A stretch of 64,000 nt of DNA from the NCBI GenBank assembly GCA_936432065.2, contig OW386291.2, positions 15,415,821 to 15,479,820 of the forward strand, read 5' to 3'. Of this stretch, positions 22,156 through 34,060 are shown piece by piece. Origin of the DNA: Rutpela maculata (Eukaryota; Arthropoda; Insecta; Coleoptera; Cerambycidae). The translations under genes were made by a program, and so were the position numbers. The number at the start of each line of letters is the position of its first letter. The stretch's first letter is position 1. The notes below the pieces were generated by a model. The model was not told where the DNA came from. It worked only from the letters and a program-made list of their open reading frames with translations, and did no database searches.

Positions 22156-25091
22156 GTAGAGTAGCAAACCAATAAAAAACAGCTATTTGTGAAAGAATGT
22201 TGCCGCTTGGTATACTTATTAGTAGTGCCCTAAAGAATCATCTTCGAAGGAGCGCCACCTTCAGGTACCGTTTGGATCCACAATGGCGACTGATTTCTAA
22301 TAATCTAATAAATATGATTTTTTGGTAAATCCATTGACTTTATAAAAAAATAGTCTGATACAAAGTTGTTGAGCTTTGAACAGCCAACAAAAAAGTATTT
22401 CGGACATTTCGCGATTAGAATTGAAATAAAGCCGTTATTTAATAAAATTCAAAATTTGTTCTTTTTTTTTACAGAATCATTTATTTATATGTATGTTTTT
22501 AACAAAATATTAATTTAAATCACACTTTCTCTTACAAAAAGTACATAATAACGTGCAATGTAAACCTACTTTCTTACAAGCACATATATTTTGTTTACAG
22601 TTCTTTTTGCAGCCGCACCGTATCAGTTGCCTCAAGGCTGTGGACACCCCAGGTAAAGTTGACCAGTATGGTGAATAAATACCATCTTTTTTACACTAAC
22701 CCCAAGATTCAGTATCTGACAAAGTAGCATTAGTTTCCAATGATTGTCCCCATACATGGCCACTTTGGTATGTGGCTCTTCGAGTATGTTGGTCTAAAGC
22801 AGCTTTAGAAGGTGGAAGGTTTGCAGTATTTTTCCCTTCGACGTGAAAAATTCCTTTCGGACATCGTTAACTTCAAAGCAGTCGGATGTTGAACAGTACA
22901 TTAAGACAACAAATCTCTGCGGCTTAGACATAAAAGAAAAAGCTTCCGTTACCTCAGGAAAAATTTGCCAGGTCTTCCAAGCAGTCGACTTTCCCTTGCC
23001 TGAGAAAAATGAGACGGTATCACATCCCGTGAATGCATGAACACCTAACAAAGCTTCACATTTTTATTGACCCAAATGTGCAGCTATCCCATTAACACAT
23101 ATTATTCTAAAGCGCTTATTGGCACCAAAGTGAACATATAGAGTTTTCAATCCTTGCACATACAACCGATGAAAAAAGCAGTAGCTAACACTACAACATC
23201 GGTGTCTACTGTTCTTATGCAAATATTTTCCAACCTTGGCGGATGCAATCCTGTACGTGTAATATAATATGTATATCTGCTTCTTCGTGACTGCAGAGCG
23301 ATAGATGTGAATTTTGGGAATTGCGGTTTGAAATGATCCTATCTTCAATTGTGCATAGTGTTTCCACAGGATAAAGAATGGATGATGTTGTACATTCATT
23401 GGATAGAAAGTGAAACAGGTATGTTTTATTGTCTGTGTTCCTAAGAAAATCCGACCAGTTTTTAGGAAGTAGTACATTACCACCAACCTGTCGTCGCGTT
23501 CCTCCTCCACGAATTTCTCTAGTGTGATGTTTCAAACTATTGTTCCAAAATCAGTGTAAGCCTCTTTTAAAAGTTGTATATTTTCTTTAAATTTCATTTG
23601 AAAAGCTGCCGATTCCTCATGGTGTCTATTGTCGATGGATACTTCTTCATCTAAGTTTGTAAATTCCATTAGCACTCTCGAAATATCCGGACCAGAAAGC
23701 ATCCATGTTATATAAAATTATACGCTTATTACCAAGACTTAGCCATAACAAACCTTCACAGGTATATCATATTACATGATAACGACTTCTCTTATTAATC
23801 GCTTATCTTAGAGATATTATGTTTCACCTTTGTTTCTCACATTTTATGCTGACTGTCGAACTGCATTTCCTTTGTTCTATATTTTGCTTACTCAGGTTCT
23901 GTATGTTATAAATACGACTAGACATGCTTTGTAAAGTCAGTTATTAAACTCAGTTAGAATGCAACACTTCTAATTTATTATTATATTCCTTCTCCAAGTG
24001 CCAACGTTGGCTCCATTTAAGTAAATAAAAGTTTTTAAAAAATCATTCATGTGATCCGTGATCTAACATCCATATACGTAAGGCTGATGGATTGTTGGTT
24101 AAACCTATAAATCCACCATCGCCTTTAATAATGGCATTATGCTGCTCAGGAGCTTGATCAATTCCAATTCCAGAGAAGCGGCGAGTTGTTTTATTTACAA
24201 CAAAACGTCCGTTTTCAAAAGCTTTCTGAATATTTGGATTAATTTCATTTAGTTCCGTTAAATCTTTAAGATAAACTGACAGCCATCACGAGTAATTTGG
24301 GTGGTCAAATATGAAGAACCAAGGCATGAGAGCTTTAAGAGATTCTTTATAGAGAGAATAATTACCTTCTCGATGTGATCTTACAAATAAAAGCAGTAAA
24401 AGCTCCAACTCCAGACATAGCTTCCAATATTTGAACACAGGAACGGTACGCTTGTTATTTCGCCAATTTTCAAACGATTCCTCTTGCACTTCTTCCTTGT
24501 AAGCCTCATGCATCAGTTGATGTAAAGCTGCAGCATTTACTTGGTGGGCTAGCCTTGCTTTTGTTATTAAGGTAACTTTAATATATGATTCTGCTACTCC
24601 AGATGTTGCAAATCCAGATTTGGATAATACCTCAATCCATCCACTACCACTTAAAAATTGACCAATTACTTTAAGAAAGACTTGCTCTATATGTAGTGAT
24701 CCAAACAAGATGAAAAGTTTGTTTTCGCAGTATTGTGTAGGCCAGTTCCCCTGAATAGCTTTTGTGATGGCATATAGAGCTATCATGTTTAATTTTCGTA
24801 ATTAGTGGCCTTATTTTAAAAAATTTCGCAAAATACATAAAATACTTTTTTGTTGGCAATAAAATAAGCAACACTTATAATTACACTTTTTTTGTGAACT
24901 TAATAGATTCGCCAGGAAATTACCTCAATTGATTTCTTGAAAATGGCGGCCATCTTGGATGCAAATGGTAACTGAAGATGGCGCTCTTTCGAAATACATT
25001 CCTTACGGTAATACCTGTTAGTGTGCCAAACGGCCAATATCCTTTCACGAATAGCCGTTTTGTGTCGATAATTCTATTCTTGCGGTTCTAC
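22156..25091. mobile_element. TIR element carrying the TGCDT/HEEAD-family gene
   Basis: The region 22156-22285 and the reverse complement of 24950-25091 are similar over at least 110 bp. Both have TAGTAGA near the end, then GCTATTYGTGAAAGRAT, GAGCGCCAYCTTCAG and a ...CAATGGCGAC / AAGATGGCCGCC block. The gene at 24786-22510 fills the interior. TA follows the right terminus and precedes the left one, but the target duplication is uncertain because the ends have decayed. No DDE-type transposase is visible inside, so the family gene is either the mobility gene or cargo. Confidence 0.65.
22510..24786 (-). pseudogene. TGCDT/HEEAD-family protein, near-complete broken copy (uncharacterised)
   Basis: The N-terminal 166 codons are open (24786-24286), with FGSLHIEQVFLKVIGQFL, GSGWIEVLSKSG, KARLAHQVNAAAL and MPWFFIFDHPNYS. 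24285-24040 continues RWLSVYLKDL, KTTRRFSGIGIDQAPEQHNA and IIKGDGGFIGLTNNPSALR. After a decayed stretch, 23535-23215 has RGGGTRRQVGGNVLLPKNW, WSDFLRNTDNKTYLF and SHEEADIHIILH (HEEAD at 23275-23289). Then come IRTVDTDVVVLA (DTDV at 23195-23206), HAFTGCDTVSFFSGKGKST (TGCDT at 23016-23030), a shifted LPPSKAALDQHTRRATYQ, and a Cys-rich end IRCGCKKNCKQNICACKK with stop at 22510-22512. At least four frameshifts or stops break it. These motifs are common to a large uncharacterised animal protein family. The spaced acidic motifs resemble PIN/XPG-like nucleases (inference). Confidence 0.8.
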
Positions 25092-25892
25092 TAATGGAAG
25101 GCAGACAATTCGAACAATTATTCTAGTTTAGTTTTTCCTATTTTTGGCAAAATTATTTTATATTATAAGATGTATTGTTGTTGTTAATAATTTTCCATGG
25201 CCTCCTCACAAATATATTAAATTTTTCAAAAATTAACCACTTTTTTTAGAGATAAATATGATATATGATATATCGTTGGATAGCTAATTTAGTCGTGATC
25301 GAATAATGAAATAATTTATTCCATTTAATGTCAATATCTCGAAAACTGAGGCATGCATGCTTCTTATCAGCAACGGATTCTACTCAAAAAAGTGCCTTAA
25401 GAATGTGTTATTCGATTTTCGATTCGACACTTGGTAATTGAGATATAGGGGTAATCCAAGAATGCCAATTTTCCAAAAACGCTCTGTAGCTCGGTAGTTA
25501 AAAAAGGTAGACGATCGCGGTTTGCACCATTGTTTGTTTATCGAAAATCGTACTCAGGACATCTATATTGGTTTTTGTCTATCTGCCATAATTTTAGAGA
25601 AACCCCCAAATCCCATCTAATTTGCCCCACCCTGTACTAGGACGTTGAGAACTGCGAATACCTATTTGAACAATATGAATAGAAAATATTCGCTGTGTAC
25701 CTATCTCAGCAACATTTTCCAGTTTTGTCCATTGGCCCGAATTTTTTCAAAAAAAGTATTTTTGGCCAACTCTTGTTTAGAGATAATTTGCGTTAAATAA
25801 TTATTAGTACAGTAACTAGAGGTTTTAACTTCGAAATAATGTCATATTGAACGGATTTCGTTCATTTTTGGCAGAATAATAGTCAATGCTTC
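25092..25892. other. Unclassified repetitive-looking DNA, no gene
   Basis: Contains phrases such as CAATATCTCGAAAACTGAGG and a CCACCCTGTACTAGGACG end. They look like decayed non-autonomous element sequence, but no second copy in the window or TIR was found. Confidence 0.4.
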
Positions 25893-27937
25893 ACAGAAAA
25901 GTTTCTATATTGTGCGGGGGCTTGCTAATTTATAGGGTGGATGCCACCCCCTCTCAGGGGGTGGCACATAAAAAATATATTATATTTATTGGAGCTGAAA
26001 CAGAATCAAATTTTAAGAAGAGAAGGTTCTATGCAATTTTTCACATAAATTGATAGTTTTAAGTAATAACGACTTCAAAGTTGCGATTTTAGCTTAAAAA
26101 CGGCTTTCGTCAAGTATCTCGAAAAGTATTACTTTATCTAAAAAATGTTACGGACCAATTACAGAAAGTACAAACTGGGAATTAATTATATTTTTTGTTT
26201 ATTGATGTAGGATTAATAATTTCTGAGACATTTAAGTTTATATTTGGTATCCAAGTGTTTCGAAATTACCGTTAAAATTTAAAATGCATTTTTTTCTAAA
26301 GCAAGTGCTTTAAATGAGCAAAAAAATTTGAGCATCTAGGTAATGCTACATCTTAACGAAAAACTGTATTTGAGATAATTTTTTTAAATTACTGGCTAAT
26401 TAGAGTAACAAAATGGCGACCTTTTTATATAAAAAAATATAAATACGCATATTTTTCCGTGATAACTTCTTTATTTCTTATGCTACAGGAACGAGTAAAG
26501 AATAATTTGAAAGCGCAATTAATTGTCTTTAATTTCCTTTCATGCGTTACGTAGGTGTCACAATTTCTGAGATATTTAACATTTAAACTGCATTTTTCGT
26601 CTTATAAACGTTCGGACGCCATTTGTAAACTTTCATATCTCCGAAACTATTAAATCTATGTAAATAAATAAACAAGCGAAATTCGTTATCAATTTATGAG
26701 CTTTATTTTTGGTCTCTACCCATTTTTCAATAAAACTAATATTTATTGAGATATTTGGAAAATGAAAAAAAAAATACGTTTTATCGAAAATACCTTTATA
26801 GTTTGAACTGTATTTTCTTCTAAACCAAGTGCTGTATACAAACCAAAAAATTTGAGCATCTACGTCATGCTATATATTAATGAGAAACTGAGTTTGAAAT
26901 TCCTTTTTTTTAATTACTGTCCAATTACAGTAACAAAATGGCGACGCTGTTATTAAAAAAATGTGCAGACGCACATTGCTTCGGTCATAACCTCTCTGTT
27001 TTTTATGCTACAGAAACAAATAAAAAACAGTTGAAAGCTTAATTAACAACTTATTATTGTACCTATAAGCATCCTTGATGTAGGTGTCACAGTTTCTGAG
27101 ATATTTAACTCTCACTCTAAATAATTATGCTATGAACACTTGGATGCCAAATGTAAACTTAAATATCTCCGAAATTATTAATCCTACATCAATAAACAAA
27201 AAATATAATTAATTCCCAGTTTGTACTTTCTGTAATTGATCTGTAACATTTTTTCGATAAAGTAATACTTTTCGAGATACTTGACGAAAGCCGTTTGGAA
27301 ATACCTTTTTTTAAGCTAAAATAGCAATTTTGAAGTCGTCATAACTTAAAAACCGCTGCCCAAGGAATCACTACTTCCACATCCTGATTCTTTTCCAAGT
27401 CACTCACAACGAAAAAATTTTTGTATGTGGAAATAATTGTTTATGGAACTTTAATAATATAATATTTGAAATCCTCTACCTATTTTCCCCAAATTTACCC
27501 CAATTTACTCCCCAACCCTTCGACGGAATAAGATGAAAATATAATCTAGTTCTAGATCTCGTTAAAGTACATATGTGTACCAAATTTCAAGTCAATATCT
27601 CAAACGGTTCCAGAGTAAACGTGCGCACAAAAAAGTTACAGACAGACAGACCGACAGACAGACAGACCGACAGACCGACAGACATAATTTTTTTTTCGCT
27701 TAAACTTAAAATCTCGACGTTTCGTGACATTCTAAGCCTATTTGAACAATAAAAATTTTTAAAAATTTTTTGTCGTTACTATACTTCCACTGGATGTGGA
27801 AGTAAAACTATTAATTTATGTGAAAAATTGCATAGAACCTTTTCTTCTTAAAATTTGATTCTACTTCAATATATATATTTTTAAGTGCCACCCCCTATAA
27901 ATTAGCAAGCCCCCGCACAATATAGAAACTTTTCTGG
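25893..27937. mobile_element. Foldback element with ~390-bp inverted arms and an internal 525-bp direct repeat
   Basis: The left arm starts CAGAAAAGTTTCTATATTG then GCGGGGGCTTGCTAATTTAT. The right end at 27937 is its reverse complement. The arms continue inward through AAATTTTAAG, the TTTTAAG..AATAACGAC region, TTGACGAAAGCC in the right arm, and ATTAATCCTACATCAATAAA near 27180. The core holds two direct units 525 bp apart, seen from AGTAACAAAATGGCGAC at 26403 and 26928 and CTCCGAAAYTATTAA at 26638 and 27163. The right arm is interrupted by the family A copy at 27352. No ORF of note. Confidence 0.75.
27352..27802 (-). repeat. Family A, short minus copy nested in the foldback, with TAAAA duplication
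   Basis: The insert runs from ACCGCTGCCCAAGGAATC to CACTGGATGTGGAAG. TAAAA flanks it at 27347-27351 and 27803-27807. The opposite arm of the host foldback preserves the empty site (ACTTAAAACTAT as reverse complement). This copy therefore fixes the element ends and gives a 5-bp duplication. It lacks the middle third of the family, including the CCACCCCC block. Confidence 0.8.
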
Positions 27938-28939
27938 GTACTGTACTATATATCTTGACCTGACTTATGCGGAGGTTCCTTATGTTCACTTACTCGCGAG
28001 ACACTGTATAATAACGTATTATTATTATTGAAGATAAACTTACTGAAAATGAAAACTGTCAAATATTTGGTGCTCGTAAAATTTATTCACTGAAACACAT
28101 CTCCTTGCCAAAGCATTCTTCAATAAGTTTCTGTTTAATTCAGAGGTGTGAACGATTTTCGTTTGTGCTGTTTATTACCAAACAACTTTGGCTGAAGACA
28201 AAGTTTGCAAGTAGCAGCCTTATCTCAATATATTCTTTAATTACATGTTTAGCTACTGGTCCGTGTTTATATTCTAAGACCCGAAACGTTATTTAAAATA
28301 ATACGCCTACTTCAGTGTTTGTTAACATTCGTGATTGCAATTTGAAAATTAGTAGTAAAGGAAGTAAAATAGAAAAGTTATTTAAATCTAGCGCAAACTT
28401 TGTAAGTTATTTTATGCAGCGCACATGACTTATGAACTCATTGATTTTCCTCCATTATATTCATTCACATAATTTAAATATGACTCGAGCAAGTCATGCT
28501 TTTATTCTGTTCTGATCAACATCAGTATCGAACGTAATTGTTTACTATCAAAGATCAATAACACAGCCATACAAAAAGAAAAGTATATTCTACCAGAAAC
28601 CACGTATTTTGGCTCGCTGAATCCGAATCTGAGGTCCAAATTAACTTCTGTTGTGTAATTTTTTTGTAAATCACAAAACAGTATTTTTTTCGCATTTTAT
28701 ATGGAGTTTCGTGCAACATCAAGAACTCAAAGCTTTTACAGTCTCTAAAAATAACTTTTAAGCTAACTTTGGATTTTCTAAAGCCAATATAGGCATAATT
28801 AATCAAATAAACAAAAATTACTGTATACAGTAATGTCTCAGCCTCGCATCGTACAAATATCCTAGCTTTCTTAAGATATTGAAAAATTATCAAAAAAAAT
28901 ATGGTTAAGGGTACAATGATGTAGTTTTAAAATAGTTTG
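27938..28939. other. No recognised gene
   Basis: AT-rich. A 112-codon minus-strand ORF at 28555-28893 has no recognisable motif or repeat partner and is not called. A shorter minus-strand reading near 28060-28280 is equally unassigned. Confidence 0.45.
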
Positions 28940-29090
28940 AAATATACAAGTTTAGCTAATACTACTCCATCACTTAACCAGGACGGCGAGATGAGATTGG
29001 GTCACCCATCCAAGTGCTGGACTCGAACGGCGTGCCTTAACTTCGCTGATCGAAGTCTCGCCACTGAAAACTATACAGTACCTCACCTCA
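28940..29090 (-). mobile_element. 5S rRNA-derived SINE, minus copy
   Basis: On the minus strand GAAGTTAAGGCACGCCG and CACTTGGATGGGTGACC reproduce the 5S rRNA box A/intermediate and box C promoter elements (5S-like part 28998-29062). This is followed by CGCCGTCCTGGTTAAGTGAT and TTAGCTAAACTT, the shared 3' domain. It is not a 5S gene, because the 5S 5' stem and 3' end are absent and other sequence follows. Confidence 0.8.
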
Positions 29091-29463
29091 AAGACCTCAG
29101 TTTGATTATAATATAAGGGAGACCATATATGTTAGAAGTATACTCAAGTAGTGATTGTAAGTATATAAGTGGGGTTGGCCTGATTTAAATCATAATTATA
29201 ATATAAGGGAGACCATACGTTAGACGTTTTTTCTGTTAAGTTATGTAGCAAGTATTATGTAGTACCTAGTTGTTAGCAAAATTAAATATATAAAATATCA
29301 TGTTAGTAACTGTCTCCTGCTATTAAGTAATTTTTTAAAATTTAATATTAATAATTAATAAAGTTGTTAATATAAATTAATGAAATAGAGCTTAATTAAA
29401 ACAGAATCACAAAAGATTATGGGCCCAGAAGTAATTGAGTAATTAACCATAAAGTAATTGAAG

Positions 29464-30117
29464 ATGAATTTATCAAATATGCAATTATTGCCCCAACTAT
29501 CTGCCAATAACTTTTATAACTGGAAGTTCACAGTTAGAACATAGTTAGAATAAAAAGCAGTATCATGTGCTTGAGGATTTAGTAGAAGAAAAAGGAAAGC
29601 AAGCATTTCAAATGAAAGATGCCAAAGCTAAAAAGATAACAGTGCAATGTGTGACAGATAAGCATTTGGACTATTTGAAAGACAACAAAAGTTATGATGA
29701 AAATTCTTGAGAAGTTATTTGAATGAAAAAGCGTGTTCAATAGGCTACATTTAAAAAGAAAATTATTATCTTTAAAATGTAATATGAATGAAAAGTTAGA
29801 AGATCATTTTCTCAAATTTGACTCCATAATTCGTTAATTGGAAACAACTGGTATGAAACTACAAGAATCTGATAAGGCTTGCTATCTTCTATTAACAATG
29901 AACGAAAATTATGATCCTGTTATAACAGCATTGGAAATCATGAACACAGATTTAAAAATTGGATTCTTCAAATCACGACCTTTAGAGGCTGAATTAAAAG
30001 CTACCTATAAAAACGAAAAAAAAGGAACAAGTGAAAATTCGAAAGCATTTCCTTCTAACTGTTACAAATGTGGGTAATCTAGTCATAAAACAAATGAATG
30101 TAATGAAAACGATAATT
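29464..30117 (+). pseudogene. copia gag
   Basis: It starts MNLSNMQLLPQLSANNFYNW, the typical N-terminal gag region with F..W. The frame is broken by several stops between 29550 and 29840, then continues in 29838-30077 with SDKACYLLLTMNENYDPV and ELKATYKNEKK. It ends with the zinc knuckle CYKCG-stop-SSHKTNEC (CX2CX4HX4C). Capsid assembly and RNA binding would be its role; it is inactive because of the stops. Confidence 0.8.
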
Positions 30118-30239
30118 AATATAGAAATAATCAATATGGAAATAATAATAATAATAGTAATAAATCAGGAAGAGGTAATAACAATTACCAAAGATCATAT
30201 AAAGGAATGACAAGAGGATTCCGCCGAAAAACTATATAA

Positions 30240-32245
30240 TTTCAGCCAAGAGTACAGAAAATAACATAAACAAACGACGTTACATTTGTTGTATTGAATT
30301 GTGAAGTAAATCATAACGTTCTTATACTAGATCCTGGATGTACTGAACATATGGTAAAAGAAGATTTGGAACCTTACGTGGAAAATATTAAAACATTGTA
30401 AAATGAAGTACGTATAAAGATAGCAGATGGAAGAATTATGGCAGCAAAGAAAAAAGGCGAACTATCAGGTACTTGTCAAGGAAGAAATGTTAAACTAGAA
30501 ACATTAGTAGTAAATGGTATGACCCATAATCCATTGTCAGTGGGAAAATTAATGAAAAATAATCATAAACTTAACTGTATAGAAAAGAACAATCTTTTTA
30601 CGTTAAATATTGTGAATAGTTCAACAAAAAATAGTCTATCAGCACAAATAGATAAATGTATGGTATTATAGGTTAGGTTATAGGTTACCTAAATAGACGT
30701 AGTTTACGTGAATTGGAACTTCCGTCTATTAATGAAAAATGTGACACACTTTTGTGATACAACGTAAATTTTCAATTTGGAAAAATATGGAATCAAACCA
30801 AACACATTGGAGAATTAATTCATATCTGTGGGCCACTAAAACCTGTGATAAACAACAATGAACAGTATTTTCAAGTTTTAATACATGATTTTTCACATTT
30901 TACCATAGTAAAGTTATTGAAAACGAAGAATAAAGCAGAAGATAATGTTTTTGATTTTACTAAACAAATTAAAACACAACATGGTCTAAAAACAAAGAAA
31001 ATACGATGTGATAATGGAGGTGTGTGTCGAATAAATTAAAATAATGCTGTAAGTCAAAAGGTATTCAATTACAATATATAATGGCATATAATCCTCAACA
31101 AAATGGGATAAGTGAAAGAATGAACCGAACGTCAATAAACAAAGTACTAACACAATTTGTAGATACAGAATTACCGAAACATTTATGGGGAGAAGCTATT
31201 ATGTGTTCAGCGTACGAATTAAACAGATCTCCATCCCAAGTTTTACCTAAAGGAAAAACATCAGCTGACTATTGGTACGGAAAGAATGATTTAAATAAAT
31301 TGAAAATTTTTGGTAGTCAGGCATGGATGATACAATTACCTAAGAAAGATAAATTAAGTCCAAGGGCCAAATTAATGAAAATGATTGGTAACTGTGGTGG
31401 AGGATATCGACTCTGGGATCTGACTGAAAATAAAATAATGCAATGAAGAGATGTGACCTTTAATTAATACAAAATAAAACATACGGATGTTACAAAAGAA
31501 AGCAATCCTGACAATTTCAAAAAATGGGGGGGAAGATGAAGATAAAAATGAAGAATTGCCAGATGCAATAAAAGAAAATAGATAAGATGAAGAAGAAAAT
31601 AGATAAGATGAAGAGGAAAATAGAAACGAACAAGGAGAGATGCCAACAAGTAGTATTTCACGGAATACACAGATAACTAGATCTGGAAGAAAATTTAAGA
31701 AACCAGCAAGATTCAATGATTATGAGCTATATTCGGCTATTGTCTTATTGGATGTGAATATTGTCCAGAGACTTATGAAGAAGCTATTAAAATTGGACAA
31801 GGTTGGCAACAGGTAATTAAAAAGAATTAGATGCTCATAATGTAATGGATACTTGGAAATCAGGTACATTACCGCCAGAGAAAAGAGCTATAAATACAAA
31901 ATGTTTTCCTAGTTAAAAAAGACGGAACTAAGAAAGCAAGGTTAGTTGCCAAAGGATTTCAGATTCAGGAGGAGAATAATTTTGACAATAATTATGCTCC
32001 AGTGGCAAGAATGAGTACTGTACGAATGTTCATTGCACATGCAGTCTCTAAAAAATATAAAATTAAGCAATTGGATATACCCACAGCATTTTTAAATGGG
32101 AAATTAAACTCGGAAGTATATATAAACAAACCGTGTGAAAGACGAAAACAAATTTTTAAGACGCAACAGAGGATTCTATGGTATGAGACAATCGTCAAAA
32201 TGCTGGAATCAATGATTTGATGAATTTGCAGTGACGTGGCGGTGT
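30240..32245 (+). pseudogene. copia pol: protease, integrase, start of RT
   Basis: The aspartic protease region has VLILDPGCTEHMVKEDL (about 30320-30365), with Pro where the usual active-site triad has Ser (DSG). MAAKKKGELSG to HNPLSVGKLMKNN continues it. Integrase follows: an HIGELIHIC segment near 30810, VLIHDFSHFTIVKLLKTKN with the first core Asp, KKIRCDNGG with the second, and YNPQQNGISERMNRTSINK with the catalytic Glu (about 31090-31150). RT begins near 31930 with RLVAKGFQIQ, APVARMSTVRMF, QLDIPTAFLNGKLNSEVYI and YGMRQSSKCWNQ. The catalytic YVDD box is not present because the copy ends first. Frameshifts and stops occur between all domains. Confidence 0.85.
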
Positions 32246-32687
32246 TAATGTAAAATACAGGTCTACAAAAAATAGGTCTTGTTCTAAAGTTCTCATCTAA
32301 CTTTTCTGAAGTATTTTGATGCGCTGAAACCAAATTTGGACACAAAGATTTTTTCTAGCTCGTCAGTTTCCCTCTACCATCTCTTTTGTCATATAAAATT
32401 TTTTTTCTGTCCAAAATTCGGCGCATCGAAATACCTAAACACAAGATCTTAGTTCTGACCTAATTTTTCTGAAGCATTTTGACGCGATGAAACTAATGTT
32501 GGGCAAAAAAAAGAATTTAGGGGTTAAAAGGGAAACTGACACGACAGAAATTTCTTTGTCAAAATTTTTTTTCAGCGCATCAAAATAGTTCAGAAAAGTT
32601 AGGTCAGAACCTTAGGACTAAAAAAAAAAAAACATTCAAGTGAATCCATTAAGGACCTGTGGAGTGTTTCCGTACATACATACCCCC
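32246..32687. repeat. Decayed foldback repeat
   Basis: TCTAACTTTTCTGAAGTATT (about 32297), CTGACCTAATTTTTCTGAAG (about 32455) and, in reverse complement, CTGAACTATTTTGATGCGCT (about 32575) repeat the same core with both orientations. A region of about 370 bp can fold on itself. It sits between the truncated copia and the hAT terminus. Confidence 0.55.
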
Positions 32688-34060
32688 CAGGGCCGTAGAT
32701 TAGATGGGGGTAGGAGGGGGTGACACCCCACCAATTTTTTTTCCAGTTGGATTGAAGGAAAGTTAGAGTTGGGAATTTTCAGTTGGACTTAAAATTACCG
32801 TTGTCATTGTCCAATGTTTCAATATTCTATATTTAATATATATGAAAGAAAGTCTCTACTCTGTGTTCGACAATAATTAGTCGAAAATAATCGGAAATAC
32901 AAGCTATACTCGCACCACACAATCTCACATTCATCCATTCCTGGAATTCTCTAAAAATAAAAAATTAAATACAGTCGAAAATTCACTACAACTTAGAAAT
33001 TTGTCAAAAACACGATGGACTGCCCGTGCGGAAAGCATCACAGCTGTGCACAGATCTTTAGAAGTTATCGTGGAAATGCTCGATGAAATTGCTCATAGTC
33101 CTGTTAACGAATCCGATAATAATAAAAAAAACGCAAGCATTCGGTTTATTCAAAAGAATTTTAACATTTGATTTTATAGTGAGTCTGAACTTTATGCAAA
33201 GAATAATGTATAAAGTTCAAATTATAACTAAACTGTTGGAGTTGATCGAACTAAACGTAACTGACGTGATAAGCATTATGAAAAGTGCAGTAATTTCTTT
33301 GGAAAATATCCGCAATAAGGATGAAGAAATGAATAATTTTATTGATGCAGCCAAAGTTTTCGCAGAAAAATTAAATATTAACCCTGATGAAGATTTTAGG
33401 AAACACCATAGACGTTGTCTGGCTCCTAAATGACTAGATATAAATGCGGAAAATCAAGCCCATTTAACTATGCACCAATTCTATAGAGGAGAATTTAAAG
33501 AGGTGTTAAATTGCTTAATAAATTTTTTAAATTGTCATATTAATGTTTGCGAAGAAACTTTAAAACCTCTTTTTGAACTTTTTAAAATTCCATTGGCTAA
33601 AGATATAAACATTCAAAATTTAAAGCGTGTTGTGGATATGTATCCTTATGATGGTAATAAGCCTGATGTATTTACCCTAGTAAGTGAACTAGAGGTGCTT
33701 TTTAGCAAGTGTGGAGAAGCAACGTCCATGAAAGAAATAGTTCAAAAGTCAGTTGAGTGTAAGCAAATACTGAAACTTGCATTTCGTCTATGTCAATTTG
33801 TGGTAACTGCTGGTTTCTCTACAGCTACAAATGAACGAAAATTCAGTTTACTAAAATTTGTGAAAAGTGATACAAGATCTGCAATGGACGATTCGAGAAT
33901 GGATTCACTTAGGCTATTGTATTCCGAGAAAGACTTAACCAACAATATTAATTTATGAAGACTAGTTCAGTTGTCGACATTAATGAAACGCAGAGCAATA
34001 CATGTGTTACCAAGTCCTAATTAATAAAGTATAAAGTTTGAAAACTTTTAGTTACAGTTG
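32688..34060 (+). mobile_element. hAT element (ZMYM/P52rIPK-like), right end lost
   Basis: CAGGGCCGTAG at 32688 is the standard left terminus of this hAT group. It is followed by a G-rich GGGGGTAGGAGGGGGTGACAC block and then the transposase relic 32941-33958. No CTACGGCCCTG right terminus was found downstream, and no 8-bp duplication could be tested. Confidence 0.65.
32941..33958 (+). pseudogene. hAT-family transposase, C-terminal half
   Basis: The reading starts near 32941 with LQLRNLSKTRWTARAESITA and VEMLDEIAHSPVN, the conserved L+.LSxTRWxxRxEA block preceding the catalytic Glu region. A shifted 33083-33433 frame gives VSLNFMQRIMYKVQI, SLENIRNKDEEMNNF and AKVFAEKLNIN. The frame 33470-33958 ends with RLCQFVVTAGFSTATNERKF, SLLKFVKSDTRSAMDDSRMD and SLRLLYS, the hAT dimerisation domain (A/S.AERxFSxLKxIKxxxRxxMxxxRL). 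The N-terminal zinc-finger and first catalytic residues are absent. Two frameshifts and a stop at 33431 inactivate it. It would normally catalyse cut-and-paste movement with 8-bp duplications. Confidence 0.85.

Larger units (their letters stand above)
29130..32245 (+). mobile_element. Ty1/copia LTR retrotransposon, 3'-truncated
   Basis: It starts TGTTAGAAGTATACTC, a copia-type LTR beginning. ATTATGGGCCCAG at 29418-29430 corresponds to the primer-binding region after the insect copia 5' LTR. Gag, protease, integrase and the start of RT follow in copia order (integrase before RT). Homology stops at about 32245, so the rest of RT, RNase H and the 3' LTR are missing. A short repeat ATAATATAAGGGAGACCATA occurs at 29109 and 29196, within or flanking the LTR. 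The exact 3' end of the LTR could not be set. Confidence 0.85.

Noticed and set aside
28555..28893. 112-codon minus-strand ORF
   Set aside because: No motif, no repeat partner and no supporting context; length alone is weak evidence in AT-rich DNA.
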